DNA of 64,000 nt, from positions 37,963,956-38,027,955 of the forward strand of contig NC_035161.2 of NCBI RefSeq assembly GCF_001659605.2. Direction: 5' to 3'. A program made the translations under genes and the position numbers. The notes under the pieces were generated by a model. It made no database searches. It had not been told where the DNA came from and saw only the letters and a program-made list of their open reading frames with translations. The stretch comes from Manihot esculenta (lineage: Eukaryota; Streptophyta; Magnoliopsida; Malpighiales; Euphorbiaceae). Positions 11,617-46,616 of the stretch are shown one piece after another. How positions within the stretch are numbered: position 1 is the stretch's first letter; every line of letters begins with the position of its first letter.

Positions 11617-14600
11617 TTGTAATATTCAAAATCTTTCAGAAAACACGGTGAGCGAGCGAGACCGATAGAGTTTCAAGGGAGAAATACAGCAGCCGAGCAG
11701 AGCGGTCTACCCTCTACGGACACTGGAGGAGTTTCTCGAGGTCATTGCGGCCTCTCTAGCAAACGTGTAGCTCTCCTATTGGATGATACTATAACTTTGC
11801 AGTTGCTTTTACAAGTGCACGTCTTCCATAAATCAAATGAAATACCCGATTAATTCATTAATCTATACTATTGAAAATGTTTTTTTTTAATTATTAAAAA
11901 TGTTATAATATGTTGCTTTATATTAAAATGGATAAAGATTCGAATTTGATTAATTAAATAGAGATATTTATTTTCAGATTTAAAAGAATTACCTTCTATA
12001 GTTCATTAATTATATTTGATGTTTATAACTTTTTAGTATAAAAAAATTATTACAATATATTAATTTCAAAAAAATTCTACATTATATTAATTTTTTATTT
12101 TATTAAAAAATTATTTAAATTTTCGTACTATCAGGTAATCTGTAAAAAACAATATATATATAAATTGATTGTTGTCTATAATATCACTCCTATATTCAAG
12201 TTAATAAATTAAAAAAAATAATAATTTAAAAAATTTTTAAAATTTAATAATAATTATATTAGAATCGTGTATTTTTATTTCTGCTATTATAACTTTTATA
12301 TTGTACGGTATCGACTAATTGATAAGAGAAATCACCGATTAATTAATTAAAAATTTCATAATTATATATATAATGGAATATAATAAATTATATTTATTCA
12401 TGATAATTTTAAAAATTTATTTTTGAGAGTGAATTTCAATAAAAGAAATTTTTTTTTAACGAATGATCTCCATATCAATTTATTAAACTTTTACCGCGAA
12501 ATCTTATCTCACAATAATAATTTTTTTAAAGCACACGATAATAACTTTGATTAGTGTGTTACTTGATTCAATTTCATACTTAACTATTTTTTAATTTAAA
12601 ATCATTTGATTATTAAGTTATATAAAAAGTATTCATAAATTTTAATTTGATGACATTCTATTATTTTAAATAATAAAAAATTATAAGATAGCATTAAGAT
12701 TTATTATATTATTAGATATTTTAAAATTTATATTTCACTAAAAAACTAAATTTTAAATAATTATATATATTATTTATACCCACTCGTCTAGAAAAAAAAG
12801 ACTTATTATATTTTGTTCATATCTCCCAAATCACAGGTTAATTTCAATAATAATTTATTTATCGTTCCTGATTTTGATTTTGAGATGAGAGATTCTTTTG
12901 TTCTTCTTTTACCTTATTTTTCACAACTTTGTAATGTGAAAATATCAAAGTTTATTCTCTGTCTTGTTTATTTTTATGAGTGGACCTGATTTTTCATTAA
13001 TTCTTACTGGTTGATTAACATAACATGTATAAGATTTCAAATGCTCATGCCTGCTGAGTGCATGCATGCATGCACACAACTCATAATGGGAAAAATCTCT
13101 GCAAATTAAAGAGACAAGTTATTTTCTTCTTATGGAACATTTTATTAAAGCCAAAAAAAAAAAGAATGCATCATAAGAAATTATCAATTCATTTTAAAAT
13201 TAATCTATGTAATTAAGAATGAGGTTAGCCAATAGCCTAGTGACACCACTGCTGTGTTTATGTGTACTAGTCCTTCTGTTTTGATATTGAAAAATTTTCA
13301 GGGGAAGAGAAATGGCATACAATAATGGTGAAAAGGCATTGAGTGGGCCTTGATTAATTGACAAGCTAATTTGTTGAAACCATGAATTTGATTCCATGGT
13401 GTTTGCTGTTAAAGACCCTTTAAGCAGAAATGGACAAATATTTATTTAGACCTAGCTTGCTTTTAGGGCTTTTATCTCTTTGGGAGGGGGGGGCAAGCAA
13501 AGGCATATGGGTGATGCAAAGAAGAGGCCTTTAGGGTTTTAGGCCTTTTTACCCTTCAGCTTATTATTATTATTTTTTATTTGCCAATCTAAAACAAAAG
13601 CTGTTAAGTGAAAAGCAAATTTGATGGTTAGGGCTAGGAGAGTATGCAGAGGGCACATATTCTTTTTCTTTTAAAGCTTTGGTATACCTACTCTCAGCAC
13701 TTCTTTTCTTCAAATTTTTAATATATTAATTTGATAATATTAAAATAAAATAGAAATTAAATATTATTATAAAAACTTAAATACCTGTGCAGACGTAGTG
13801 TCTGTTTGATTTTGACGTAGTGTCTGTGCAGCAGTGGAAGATTGCACACTTGCACGGTCTTGGCTTTTCATGGATAAAACTTTAAAAAGACCAAACATGA
13901 AAGTAAGAATCCTAATATTAGAAAAAAAGTATGTCTTAATTATGTCGTAGTTAATTATTATTGTAATGTCTTTTAGAGTATTTTGCAATTGCATGCCTTA
14001 AGTGCTTCTGTTAGTGGGAAAGGGACACCCATATTTCAATTTCTCTGCACACTCAGGGCATGTATATCGAATAAAAAAAAGAAATAAAATGAGAAGGAGG
14101 AATACCTGAAAGCTTATTTATTTAGGAAAACAATGTATGCATGCATTTTTGGGGGTAATCTTGAGGCTAAGCTAGCGGAACGTCATTGTATTCTACGAAT
14201 AATATTTGTCCACGTAGGACGAAAATATCATACTACTTTTTTAATGCAAATATGCATGCATGTCCGTACAATTTTCAGCCATTATCTGCTTAAAACACAA
14301 TGAAGTTGAAGATTTGGCAGATGGAGAAAGCCAGGAGATGCTACTTTTCTTCTCTATTCATAAATTTAACGCATACGTACTCCAATGATATACAGTCTAA
14401 AATTAAAATTATAATAATAAAAAAATACTTCTTTGTTTATTTTTTATATATATATTAAAAAATATAATTTTTTATTTACTTTCTATTTATATTCATATTA
14501 AAAAATATTTTTTAAAAATAATAATAGTAACTGATGAGTTTATTTTTAACATAACATAAAATGGGATGTCATTATCAGCCAATGGGCTCTTCTCAATTCT

Positions 14601-15496
14601 CATTTGGTCTGTTGTAATTAATTAATTATACAATAAAAGTCCAACCAGATGAGTGGTGGTTTCCTTTTTCAGTCAAACTAAATAGTGGAAGCCTCGACAT
14701 CTTTTCTTTTACTGTTATTTAATTAAGCTAGTCTAGTGACTTAATGTTGATAATAAAGGAAGAATCTTTTCCGACTTTTTTAGTTTTATGAATTAAAGAG
14801 TAGATTAATTAGTAGGAGGTTTGATGTGGAAAGAGAAAAAGGGTTAGTAAATTAAGAAAAGCTACAGTTTGGTAGTTATATATATGGTTGAAAGAGTCCT
14901 GGCCTGGGGGTTTGCATTTGATAGGTTCTTATTTTGGGTATTAGGTTTTGACCCTAACATTTATCAACTTTTAATTAAAATAAGAACCTTCAGTATGTAA
15001 AAGGTAATAATAAAAAATATCAGAGAGCACTCTCTAAATTTTGGCATCTGTTTGGTTTGTTTTTGGTTGCCTTTTCAATATGGTTTGGAAAGCTTCATGT
15101 TCTCTCCCACCTTAAATTTCAGATATTTTTTCATCACCCATTCAGGAGAGGGAGTGGAAAAAAAAAAAATCACTCATCACCCATGTTTTGCTTTCTGGTT
15201 ATTCACCTTATAATACTAATAAATTATATTTATGCTTTTTTCTTTTCTTTTCATAATTCTCAAGGGGAAAAGTTAAATTTTCTTTTTAAAGAACAAATAT
15301 GCAATTACTTTATGGATGTAATATATTACAGGGACACTCTTGTGTTATTTTCAAGTTTCACTTTTTTTTTATTATAAATATAATAATTTATTTTTTGCTT
15401 TGTAATGAGTGGCAAGTGTAAAAGTTCCACAATTCTAGTGGCATAAAAAGTTATCTTCCTCCCCACTCATCACTATTGTGCATTGCCCATCTCGAC
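11617..15496. other. AT-rich intergenic region
   Basis: Nearly four kilobases without a supportable gene. The right side is the upstream region of the FAF gene. It includes a GCATGCATGCATGC microsatellite around 13061-13076 and a 14-bp direct repeat GACGTAGTGTCTGT at 13793 and 13815. Several segments (12000-12770 and 14400-14530) are almost pure A/T. I see no transposon ends or RNA genes. Confidence 0.6.
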
Positions 15497-15503
15497 TATA
15501 AAT
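15497..15503 (+). promoter_or_regulatory. Probable TATA box of the FAF gene
   Basis: TATAAAT stands 210 bases before the start codon, flanked by C/G bases in otherwise AT-rich DNA, and is followed by a pyrimidine-rich leader. The implied transcription start is near 15530. Confidence 0.55.
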
Positions 15504-15712
15504 TCATGGCCATCTCTTTTCACTTCTCCTTCATGTTCATTCCCTCATTCTCTGAAATCTCTCTACTTCCAAACAGAGACTTCTGTTTGATCTTAATTTT
15601 ACCTTTTTAATCCCGGCCCCAAAACTCTTATCATTCCAAACCCAACAAAACTTCCCTCTGTTTTTGTTTATTTCCTCTGTTTTTTTTGCCCTACACATTT
15701 TATTTGTGAAAA

Positions 15713-16618
15713 ATGTCGTGCTCAAGTTATTGTCAGGGCCTCCAATCATGCCTGGAGCCAGCCCGCCTCCATGTCGAACCGCGTGTCTTGAGGCTAACGT
15801 TGGCTCCACCAAAATCCAACATTTCCCGTTGCTCACCACCAGAAACCAAAACTTTTGTCCCTGGCTCAGAAGATCACTCCAAAAGCACCAACGACAGTGT
15901 TGACATGGGTGGCTGGAGTTTCCTCCAATCTCTAGACACCAATACCGCTCGAACCACTAGAGGAGACACTGAAAAAGACAAAATTTACACCCCCCCGAAC
16001 TTTAAACGTTCTTCTTCGATGCTCAGCGAAAAGAGCCTGGAAATGTGTACTGAAAGCTTGGGAAGTGAAACTGGCAACGATGGCGGCGAAAGCAGCGATG
16101 AGATGGCTTTACTTTCTTTATCAAACGTGAATCACGAAAGCCCGGGAGAGAAATCAAAATTTCGAGGAGCGGGAAGAATGATGAGTCGAAGCGCCAGCTT
16201 TCCACCTCCTTTGACATCGATTAGCGGCTCCACTACTGTCCAAGTAAGGCCTCACCGAGAAGGGGGACGTCTAGTTCTGAAAGCAGTAAGCGTTTCTTCC
16301 TGCCAGGCTTACTTTCATGCAGAGCGCATAGACGGCCAGCTCAAGCTTCATTTACTTAAAGACTCCTTCCCCACCCATGAAGACGCTGAAGAAGAAGAAG
16401 AAGAGGAAGAAGAAGAAGAAGCATCATTGGAAGAAACATCTGTTGATGATGAAAGTGAAGGGGAAAAAGAGGCAGAAGTTGAGGATTGGAAAGCGGAGAG
16501 TGGAAATGGTGGGGGTGAAATGGGGATGGAGAAGTTGCCGACGCGTAGCAGGTGCAAGGAAGGTGGGAGTGGAAGCAAAAGCTTGCTTAATTGGGGGACA
16601 TTTTGGGTGGCTACTTAA
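15713..16618 (+). CDS. FANTASTIC FOUR (FAF) domain protein
   Basis: Single-exon gene of 301 residues, typical of the plant FAF family. FAF proteins modulate shoot meristem size through the CLV3-WUS loop in Arabidopsis. The FAF domain lies at about residues 163-225 and begins with FPPPLTSISGS; its core VQVRPHREGGRLVLKAV is followed by a segment (about 205-222) matching the family pattern of aromatic and basic residues after the core. After it comes a run of about 16 acidic residues (223-240), encoded by GAA/GAG triplets, also common in this family. The remaining C-terminus is Glu/Ser/Gly-rich and probably disordered. A TATA box fits upstream. The closest Arabidopsis member (FAF1-4 or a FAF-like protein) is unresolved. 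Confidence 0.9.
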   Translation: MSCSSYCQGLQSCLEPARLHVEPRVLRLTLAPPKSNISRCSPPETKTFVPGSEDHSKSTNDSVDMGGWSFLQSLDTNTARTTRGDTEKDKIYTPPNFKRSSSMLSEKSLEMCTESLGSETGNDGGESSDEMALLSLSNVNHESPGEKSKFRGAGRMMSRSASFPPPLTSISGSTTVQVRPHREGGRLVLKAVSVSSCQAYFHAERIDGQLKLHLLKDSFPTHEDAEEEEEEEEEEEASLEETSVDDESEGEKEAEVEDWKAESGNGGGEMGMEKLPTRSRCKEGGSGSKSLLNWGTFWVAT

Positions 16619-19600
16619 AATTTCTTGCTTCCTCTCTTCTAATTAACTTCACTCGTATAGTATTTTTAATTATCATTTTCTCCCGTGATTATATTTTTAG
16701 ATTTCATAAAAATATGCTAATGGTAGTTATTATCGTTATGCCACCTGGTCATTCTCTTCATGTATTATTTTACCTTTCCCAGATTACCCTTATGCAGGAT
16801 TAAAGCTATTGTATCATCAACATTTAACGGGGTTGATATAATTCAACTTTTATATTTATAATATTACATTAAACATTGTTAAACTCACTTAGTTTATTTA
16901 TTTATTTAAATCATGGTGTATATACTCACATAATTAAACAATTATATATCATAAAAAATAATTATAATTTTTTATTATAAAATATAGTGAAACTATTTTC
17001 CATAAAGAAGAGAATATATATTTCTTGTTTGCTCGGCTATATATACATGGCAGCTAGGGTAAAATAAATAATGAGGTTGAAATGGGCAATTTTGAGTAAA
17101 ATGAATTCTCCAACGGCAAACAGATTGCAAGTTGAGGTGTACGACTGGAGTACGAATGCCTGGTAACTATCAAGAACGGGGACCCAGTGAGGGAGAAGAG
17201 GAACATGCAACTGACCTCATTACACATGATCATCCATGTGCTCTTATATTGCTTTCTGATATCCCTTACATCATGATTTTTTTTTCCTTTCCTTTTTTAC
17301 ACAAATCTGCTTTAATTAATTCCCCATTTCTTTTCATCATATTTACAGCAGTTTACCATTAAAAATGGGACAAGATAGAAGATAGAATGGTCAACTTTTG
17401 TGGGTTTTCATTTTTGCAAAAATAACTTCCATTATTATTCACCGTGTTCAGCTGGGAATCGAAGCAAATTGGGTAACATTCCTTAAAAAGAGGAGGGGTT
17501 GGAGTTAGTGCATCCACACGTTTTGTTGTGAGTATAGGTTTGGGAAATGAAGAGATCTCATTGAAAAATTATTCAATACTGTCATTGTGTCTCTCAAACA
17601 TCATGTGCTCTGAGAACGTGAGAGCTCCTTTAAAGAACATATTCTCTTACCATATCCTCTCCCGAGTAACCAAAAAATCTCCATCCAATCAGCATGTCTC
17701 CATAATTTCCTACGCTCACATCAACACTTACTTTTTTATTATTATTATGCAAACCAAATTAGTCTTACCTTCTTCTTTTAGTTCTCATATCAAACAGTTA
17801 AAAGACAACACTGATTATTCACAAGCATGGAGTAGATTGGCTGTGTGTGTAATCCTTGTTCCTTCGCATACAACGGAAACCAAGCTACACAAAGATTTAT
17901 TAATCGGTGATTATATCTTTTCGATGTGATTTTGTGCAATATTGGGATTGGGATTGGCACTGTTAAAAAAACTTTTACAACTTCGTTTCTTGGAATCTGG
18001 CAACTGGTTTCCCGTGGTGAAGACTCATTTCGTTTCCACTCACATGCAATAGTATTAGTTTACGCACACTAGCTTTGCTTTCCTTGCGTAGAATTTTTAC
18101 AAAAACTGAAAATAAAATTAATACAAAAAAATTAAAAATAGTAAAGAAGTGCAGGTTGATTTGAGCAAACAGCTTAAGAATATTAATTACTCTCTCTAAC
18201 AAATAAAAACACTAGGAAACCTGGCATATAAGTTCATCTCGTGAAAAAAAGTCGGAAATGAATGAATGAAAAAGGGTGGACAAATTCCAGAGGATCCAGG
18301 AGAGGATCAAAAGGAGGACCCCACATTCAAACAAGTAGGATTCTGAATATCTAATCGACTACACAGGCATATGTAAATTTTTATGAATTTTAAATCGATT
18401 AAATTTATATGAGAACTAACTTTTTTATTATGGATAATTATTTATATATAATTAATGACTGAAAAATTAGTATTTATGTGAGTAGACAATTTTTTTTTAA
18501 CTCTTATATTATAGTTTTTGATCTTGAAATAATCAATTCTTGTTGTATTTACTGAACCAAAAAGCACAAGGGAAAGAAAGAAAGTTGTTTTGTAAAACGT
18601 CAAAATGATTCTAATTTGTATTGTCTTGACATTGATGATTATGGGCCTGCCAAGAGTTGAAATTTCCAAATCTAATCATCCTGTTATTAGTTACTAGGCT
18701 AAGACCAATGCCAACAACCGTCCATGTTTCCCACTTGCTCAGCAAATTTACACAACTTGTGGGTCGATTTTTCTCTTTTTCTTTTATGGAAAGTCATGCT
18801 GGCTTGCCTAGCAAGGATTTGCCTCACCTACCTCTCCCTGTATAGCATTTTTCAGCCATCTTTTAGTATGTTTTGAGATATTATTATCGGCGAGACTATG
18901 AAGAACCAAAACAATAAATAATTACTTTTTTTATTATTAAAAAAAAAAAAAAGACATTGATAAGTGAAGTGATATTATAAATAAGTTAGTTTGTGCAGAA
19001 CAACGAATCAAAAGAACATTATCAAGGTCGGGATACAATTGTCTCGCATGGGACACAACAGAGGCATGATGCATGTAGAAAAGCAGTCAAAAGCAAGCGA
19101 GGAACACATAGACAGAGCTTATGAGGATGAAGGTGATGCTGATCAGATCATATCAAGGAAAATATTTGGAAGATCTTCTTTAACTCTTTGTTAGCCAGCT
19201 TTGATTTCTCAGAATCCTACCCTTTCACATCAACTGCTTCTCCTTTTCATGACAAGCTGCAACACACCACAGCCACAGATCCTGCTGGATTTCCTTTCTT
19301 TCAACCATGGAAAATACCTGCTTTTCTACTTGTGTTCAAACACTTGTAATTTTCATGTATCCCAACTGACGTTGGTTAGTTAACCTACCATAATTAACAA
19401 CATCTAGGCTTGGGGAAAACAGAGGGATGCGTCTATCAGGTTTCTTAATATGGCTGTGCTCCGAGGTCAACTCCGCAAATGTTGCATATTCTGCACTAAA
19501 TCAGGGGCAAGGTATCTGTTTCTTCTTCAGCCCAATTCAAATCCTTTTCCGTTGGTTATGCATTTGAAAAATCAATAATGAATTCTAATGAGTGTAAAAT

Positions 19601-20771
19601 CCCCTGACCTCAAAGGTGTTACCAAACAATGAATTCGTGCATCTTAATCATTTTATTCGACCTTAGTTTTCAATAAATTCAATTATACTCTTTGCTCCTT
19701 TATTGTGAAGAAAGGAGTATCGAGATATTGGCAGACACATCCAATCTCATTTATAATATATTTTTTCCTTTCCTTTTTTTTATGTTGAACAAAATATACC
19801 ATGTTCATCTCAATTATTTTTAGCCCAAGTCAGAATAAATTTACATAGCAAGCACTAGATCAAGGCATCATGGGCACATTCTTTCCCATTGGTTGAGGAA
19901 TAATTACAGGACATGCATGATTTTAGCCACTTCTCTCCTACGTTGACAAATCCTATCCCGCCTTGAAAAGTACTAATTATACAGCAGAGATGTGCGCCCT
20001 ACACATATAGATGTGGAAGCTAAAATTGCTTCACAGTACATAGGCTAAGGCAAATAATCATACAACTACAACGGATATACTTCTATGTTACCCTTTGATT
20101 GGGATGCGACTCTCGTTCGTTTTAATTTTATCTGATAGCTTGCTTGGTTGGATAATATATACTACAACCGTTTCAGCTGAGGGCCCATGAATCGACAGTC
20201 ATCCTTCCAAGTGAGCAGATACAACACGGGTTTGGACAGTAAGGATTTGAGAAGGACAGAAAACTCGCTAGAAAATTGACATTTCAGCTGCTAAAACCAA
20301 ACCAAAAGAGTTTGTGTTGAATCCAACATAACGAGTGGTAAGATTAATATTCTATGGTCTTCCCTAATAGAATATGCATCCTAAAATGGACTTGAGAGTT
20401 GTAATTCAATGGTCAGAGACTAGTCATCCCAAGCAACCTCATAGGCGAACCACGCATGTGAGAGAATGGACAGATGAGAGAAGAACGAGCAAACACAATT
20501 ACAAGTCTACGAAATGTTAAGTTGGTAATAGCGTAATAGGTCGCACCATCCGGAATCTTTTTTCAAACAGTACACCATGTGGTTTACCAACTTCTAAATT
20601 AATGAATTAACAAGTAATAATCAATAAATAAATTAAAGAATATACACGAGTTGAAAAGGGACGTGAAACATTTGTGTACAAGAATTCCCTCTTAAGATCC
20701 AGCTTGCAAAATTAGGAAAATCTTCCTTTTAAATAGCAATAAAGCAAAGCAGCTGATGGAAGGCTCAGAAT
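16619..20771. other. Intergenic DNA between FAF and Miro
   Basis: About 4.1 kb with no supportable coding region. The left part is the FAF 3' UTR, and the right end (about 20600-20771) is the probable Miro 3' UTR on the minus strand. Short open frames at 17132-17362, 17528-17929 and 18991-19194 lack domain-like composition or start context. No tRNA, MITE or LTR was noticed. Confidence 0.55.
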
Positions 20772-42148
<21,377 letters not shown>

Positions 42149-42472
42149 TGAAGCTTTAAGAGAGAGAGAGAGAGAAATAGAAAATTAAAAATAAATGTGA
42201 ATAATAAAAAAAACGAAATAAAGAAAAAGTGAGATAATTGAATCTTATTTGGTGGCTGCACCTGCACATGAGTGCGTGGGCAAGAAAGTTCGTATGGAGC
42301 CCTGCGATTTGGGAATTTGATCGCCACTCGCGACTGTATCAATTCAATTACTTAGAGCCCATTTCAGCCCAGCCCATCTCAAATTAACTCTTCAGGCCCA
42401 TAAAAGCTCCTGGATTATGCCGATTACCAAACCCAAAGTCGTAGAAGGTTTGACTCGTTTGTTTGTCGAGTA
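42149..42472. promoter_or_regulatory. Bidirectional promoter between Miro and PPR genes
   Basis: Only 324 bases separate two start codons pointing away from each other. The Miro side has a GA run (42158-42175, CT in Miro sense) typical of a plant 5' leader. The centre contains GCCCA and AGCCCAT motifs (42356-42376, 42398), telo-box-like or site II-like elements (TGGGCY) common in promoters of genes for organelle and ribosome functions. No clear TATA box is seen. Confidence 0.6.
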
Positions 42473-44318
42473 ATGTTGCTCCGGTTCATCCGGTTTCGGG
42501 CAACCGTTGCGGCCGCCGCGCGCCACTTCTCAGGGGAATCGGCTGCGGAGAAGACTATTGGGAACGGAGGATCAACGGCGAGAGCAGGTGGCGGGGGTGA
42601 CACGTTGGGAAGGAGACTGTTTAGCCTAGTTTATGCGAAGCGTAGTGCCGTAATTGCAATAGGGAAGTGGAAAGCAGAGGGCCACAAGGTGCAGAAGTAT
42701 CAGCTTAATCGAATTGTTAGAGAGCTCCGAAAGCTCAAGCGGTACAAACACGCACTCGAGGTCTGGTTTCCCGTGCTTTTTCTTTTAAGCTTATTTACTG
42801 CCGCTTTATTCTTACTCGTAAGCTTGATTAACCCTCAGGAGGAGGGGCAATTTTCCATTGATTTGATTCAATAATGTTCATGGGAAATTAGAACTGGTGC
42901 ATTAGGCATTAGACGGTTTAGGATATTTAAGTAGTTGGAGGATATTAAAGTTTTAGGTAAACCTTGCTGGATTTTTCTTCCAAGTGTTTGGAGCTCTGAT
43001 GCTGATTGCTGAGGACTAGAGTTTAGTATGTTTTATTTTATTTCTCCGATTATCTTTGTAGGTTTGTGAATGGATGACACAGCAGAAAGATATCAAGCTC
43101 ATGCCAGGTGACTATGCTGTGCACTTGGACCTCATTGCAAAGGTTCGCGGTCTAAGTAGCGCAGAGAAGTTTTTTGAAGATCTCCGGGATGAAATCAGAG
43201 GCTGGCAAACCTGTACTGCTCTTCTTCATACTTACGTCAATTATAGCTTGCTTGAAAAAGCTGAGGCTTTAATGGAGAAAATGTCTGAATGTAATTTCTT
43301 GAAGAATCCCCTTCCTTACAACCATATGCTATCACTGTACGTTGCAAATAGGCAATTGGAGAAGGTTCCTGAAGTCATAAAGGGGTTGAAGAAAAACGCT
43401 TTGCCAGATGTTGTTACTTACAATCTTTGGCTGAGTGCATGCGCTTCGCAGAATGATGTTGAAACTGCAGAAAAAGTGTTTATGGAGTTGAAGAAGGCAA
43501 AAATTCATCCAGACTGGATAACGTATAGCACATTAACCAACTTATATATAAAGAACCAACTCCTTGAAAAAGCATCATCTACTTTGAGAGAGATGGAGAA
43601 AAGGGCTTCAAGGAAAAATAGACTCGCTTATTCTTCTCTCATTAGTTTGCATACAAACATGGGCGACAAGGATGAGGTGCATCGGATCTGGAATAAGATG
43701 AAATCGTGCTTCCGCAAAATGAATGATTCTGAATATATTTGTATGATGTCTTCCCTCTTGAAACTTGAAGAGATTGAAGAAGCACAGAATATTTACTCTG
43801 AGTGGGAGTCAGTTTCTGGACATGGTGATCCACAAGTCCCAAACGTTCTCCTTGCAGCGTATATCAATAGAAACCAGATGGAAGAAGCTGAAAATTTTCA
43901 TCATCAAATGGTGCAAAAGGGCATCCGTCCTTGTTACACTACTTGGGAGCTTCTAACATGGGGTCATTTGAAATCAAAGCAGATGGACAAAGTTTTAGAT
44001 TATTTTAAAAAGGCAATTAGTAGTGTTAAAAAATGGAATCCTGACAAAAAGTTGATTAGAGAAGTGTTTAAGAATCTTGAGGAGAAAGGGAATGTTGAAG
44101 AAGCAGAGGAATTATTGGTTATACTACGGGACGCTGGCCATGTGAGTACAGAGATATATAATTCTGTTCTACGAACTTATGAGAACGCAGGTAAAATGCC
44201 CCTAATAATTGCAGAGCGTATGAAGAAAGATAATGTTGAGTTAGATGAAGAAACACATAGACTCATCCAAATAACTAGCAGCATGTGTGTGAGTGAAGTC
44301 TCAAGTTTTGTCTCGTGA
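42473..44318 (+). CDS. P-type pentatricopeptide repeat protein, probably mitochondrial
   Basis: Two exons, 42473-42760 and 43062-44318, give 514 residues. The N-terminus (MLLRFIRFRATVAAAARHFS) is Arg/Ala-rich without acids, like a mitochondrial presequence. At least eight PPR units follow from about residue 130, e.g. PYNHMLSLYVANRQLEKV, VTYNLWLSACASQNDVETAE and ITYSTLTNLYIKNQLLEKAS, with no E, DYW or SMR extension. This fits the small P-class proteins related to At1g60770 and At4g21705, which bind organelle RNA. The exon 1 end (HALE|VCEWM) is conserved in that group. Sharing a promoter region with a mitochondrial GTPase gene suggests common control, but that is inference. Confidence 0.92.
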
Positions 44319-46616
44319 CAACAGAAAAACTTGTCAGCTAAGTCTAACTAAGTGTTGAGAAATTTGGTGTTAGACCTTGTATTTTTTTTTTCCAGTTTGA
44401 TGATTTCTGTTTACAATGGATTCAGATTCAGAAATGAGAGTTGTTTAAAATTCTTTTAGATTAAAGCTTTGGGAACGTGTGAGGAGATTCATTGTCAAAA
44501 GAAAGTAGTACGAGTTATTTGTCTTGGTTTACATTTTAAAATTTCTAGGTCAGGAAGACAGGAACTAAAGGGATAACATTAAACTATAGCTTCAAGGTGC
44601 ATCGCTGCGTCCTGTTTCAAATATGCAGGATCTTAGCAGATCTACCATTCCCTGTCTGTGGACCAACCTCGTAAGTGGTAATTAGTTCTATGATCATCTG
44701 AACTCAATCTGAACCTTATAGCTCGACCCTATTGACCAACTATTTTGTAGATTCTGGCACTCTTATTTCAATATTTATCTGCATTTTCAATGAAATGATT
44801 TTGTAATCTTTTTTAAAACTGAATTAGAATCTTTATGGTATCCACTGGAATTTTTTGAAGATTTAAGTATGATAACAACTAGCCTTTCCTTTATGTATAG
44901 GGTCAAGGGTTATTAATATAGAGAGGAGCAAGACACCGCTGTCCCCCTAAAAAACTTGTGAAGTTGTCCTCAGCCAACTGTTTGGAAGTTTTCGTGTTGG
45001 AATTGTTTTGGGAAAGAAATTAGTTATAGAAGAAAACTAGTTGCCCAGAGACATTCCAAAGTCCAAACAACAAAGACATAAGAAGTAGTGAACTATAAAA
45101 GTAGTTGACCAATATCCCTAGGCTACATCTCATTACCTTCCATTAAAAGCATATGATGTAGCCAGTAGAAATATATCATAACCCTCAAAAATTCCTCTCT
45201 GGACACGTGTACAAATGTCTATGGATCTTCTGAGCAGTGACGCCTCGTGCTCACGTTCCAAACCAAACAATGTTGGGAAAGTTGATTTTCTTGGGTTGGT
45301 GTGGGTTGTTAAGAAGAATAGGCACAGGCCGTGTCTTAAGATATCTATAAACTGATTAGGAAAATCTTTGATAATTTTGGCTCTTGAGTCATCACCAGTG
45401 ACCAGCTCAACGGCTCACCAATATTGCTATATGGGTACAGAGAAAAATGTAATATCTTAGTACTAAAATTTTGGAAATGATAAGATCTTTTTAGTAAGAG
45501 TGGTTTGTTTATATGCGTGACTATGGAGCAGTAGGCATTACGCGAATGCGACACCGACCCAATAAAAAAGAGGGTTTACCAAACCCACGTATTGTTGGCT
45601 CTTAATTTTGATTCCTATTTTCCGTCTTATGACTGAAATACCCCTTTTAATTTTATTATACCGTGTTAAATGTACTCATTCTTTGGTTTCCAAATAACTT
45701 AATTAGGATACTTGAATCCTGTATTTTATTTTTCTTTTTCTTTTTTTATGAAAATTATAAGACATGACAGATGTGTTCATCTTGAAATCTTACACATCCA
45801 CTCCAATACATTTATCATCATATTAATTCTACAAATTCTTAAGAATAAAATATTTCTTGCCAATTAAATTAATCTTCGTTTATGATTTTAATTAACATAT
45901 AAGGGTTATTTACAGCATTAATCTTTAGAAATACGACTATCCCATTGAAGTTGGTAATTGATCTAGCAAATTTTGGAAACATGCAGCTGTACTTGCTGCT
46001 TTGTGGAACAGAAACACGTAATCCAAGTATCTTAGTAATTTATAATCATGTTCTTATTGCTTAATCTCTAAAATTTTGAACTATAAATTAAACGGATTCA
46101 AAGTCCATTTGCGTTTCCACTTCCCATTTTCTGCGTTTAGAAAATTTTCTTAATTTTGGGCAAAAAATAGCAAGATTAATGAAAATAATGTGAGAGGTCA
46201 AATTGGTAAATTAAGAAGCCAACCCACCCAAAAAGAAGAAACCGATTAAATTCAGAATTGCAAACGTAATTCAAGTAGAAAATAATGCTTAATTAATTTA
46301 AGCTCCGTTCCGTTTGGAAAAGCAAAAGCATACGCCTGCACTTGGAGTGGAGCGTCAAAGAACAAAGGAAAGGACCAAACGACGTCGCGTTTCAGCAGAA
46401 GTAAGGAAGATGTTATCCACGCGCTTCGGAAGAACGTAGAGGTAATCTTCCTCTTCAGGCCCCACAATCTATCATTTTATTTTTCTCTAACCTCTCCACG
46501 TAACTATTTAGTTAAGTTGCAGGTTAGATGTTGGGAGCTTAAAAGCACCTCCTCTTCTCGTCTGGTGCAGCTTCCAAAACGAGGAAACTGAAGCGCTCTC
46601 CCTGTTTCTGTTTCTA
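44319..46616. other. Intergenic DNA after the PPR gene
   Basis: Contains the PPR 3' UTR and the upstream region of the next plus-strand gene. The composition is AT-rich. No open frame with domain character, mobile-element end or RNA gene was noticed. Confidence 0.6.

Noticed and set aside
13793..13828. Direct repeat GACGTAGTGTCTGT
   Set aside because: Two short copies only; no element ends or coding link, so not worth more than a note.
16348..16646. Poly-Ser (minus) and poly-Lys (plus) frames at the FAF gene
   Set aside because: They are other-frame readings of the GAA/GAG acidic tract of FAF.
17132..19383. Several 60-130 codon plus-strand frames
   Set aside because: No domain features, AT-rich codon make-up and poor start context; likely chance.
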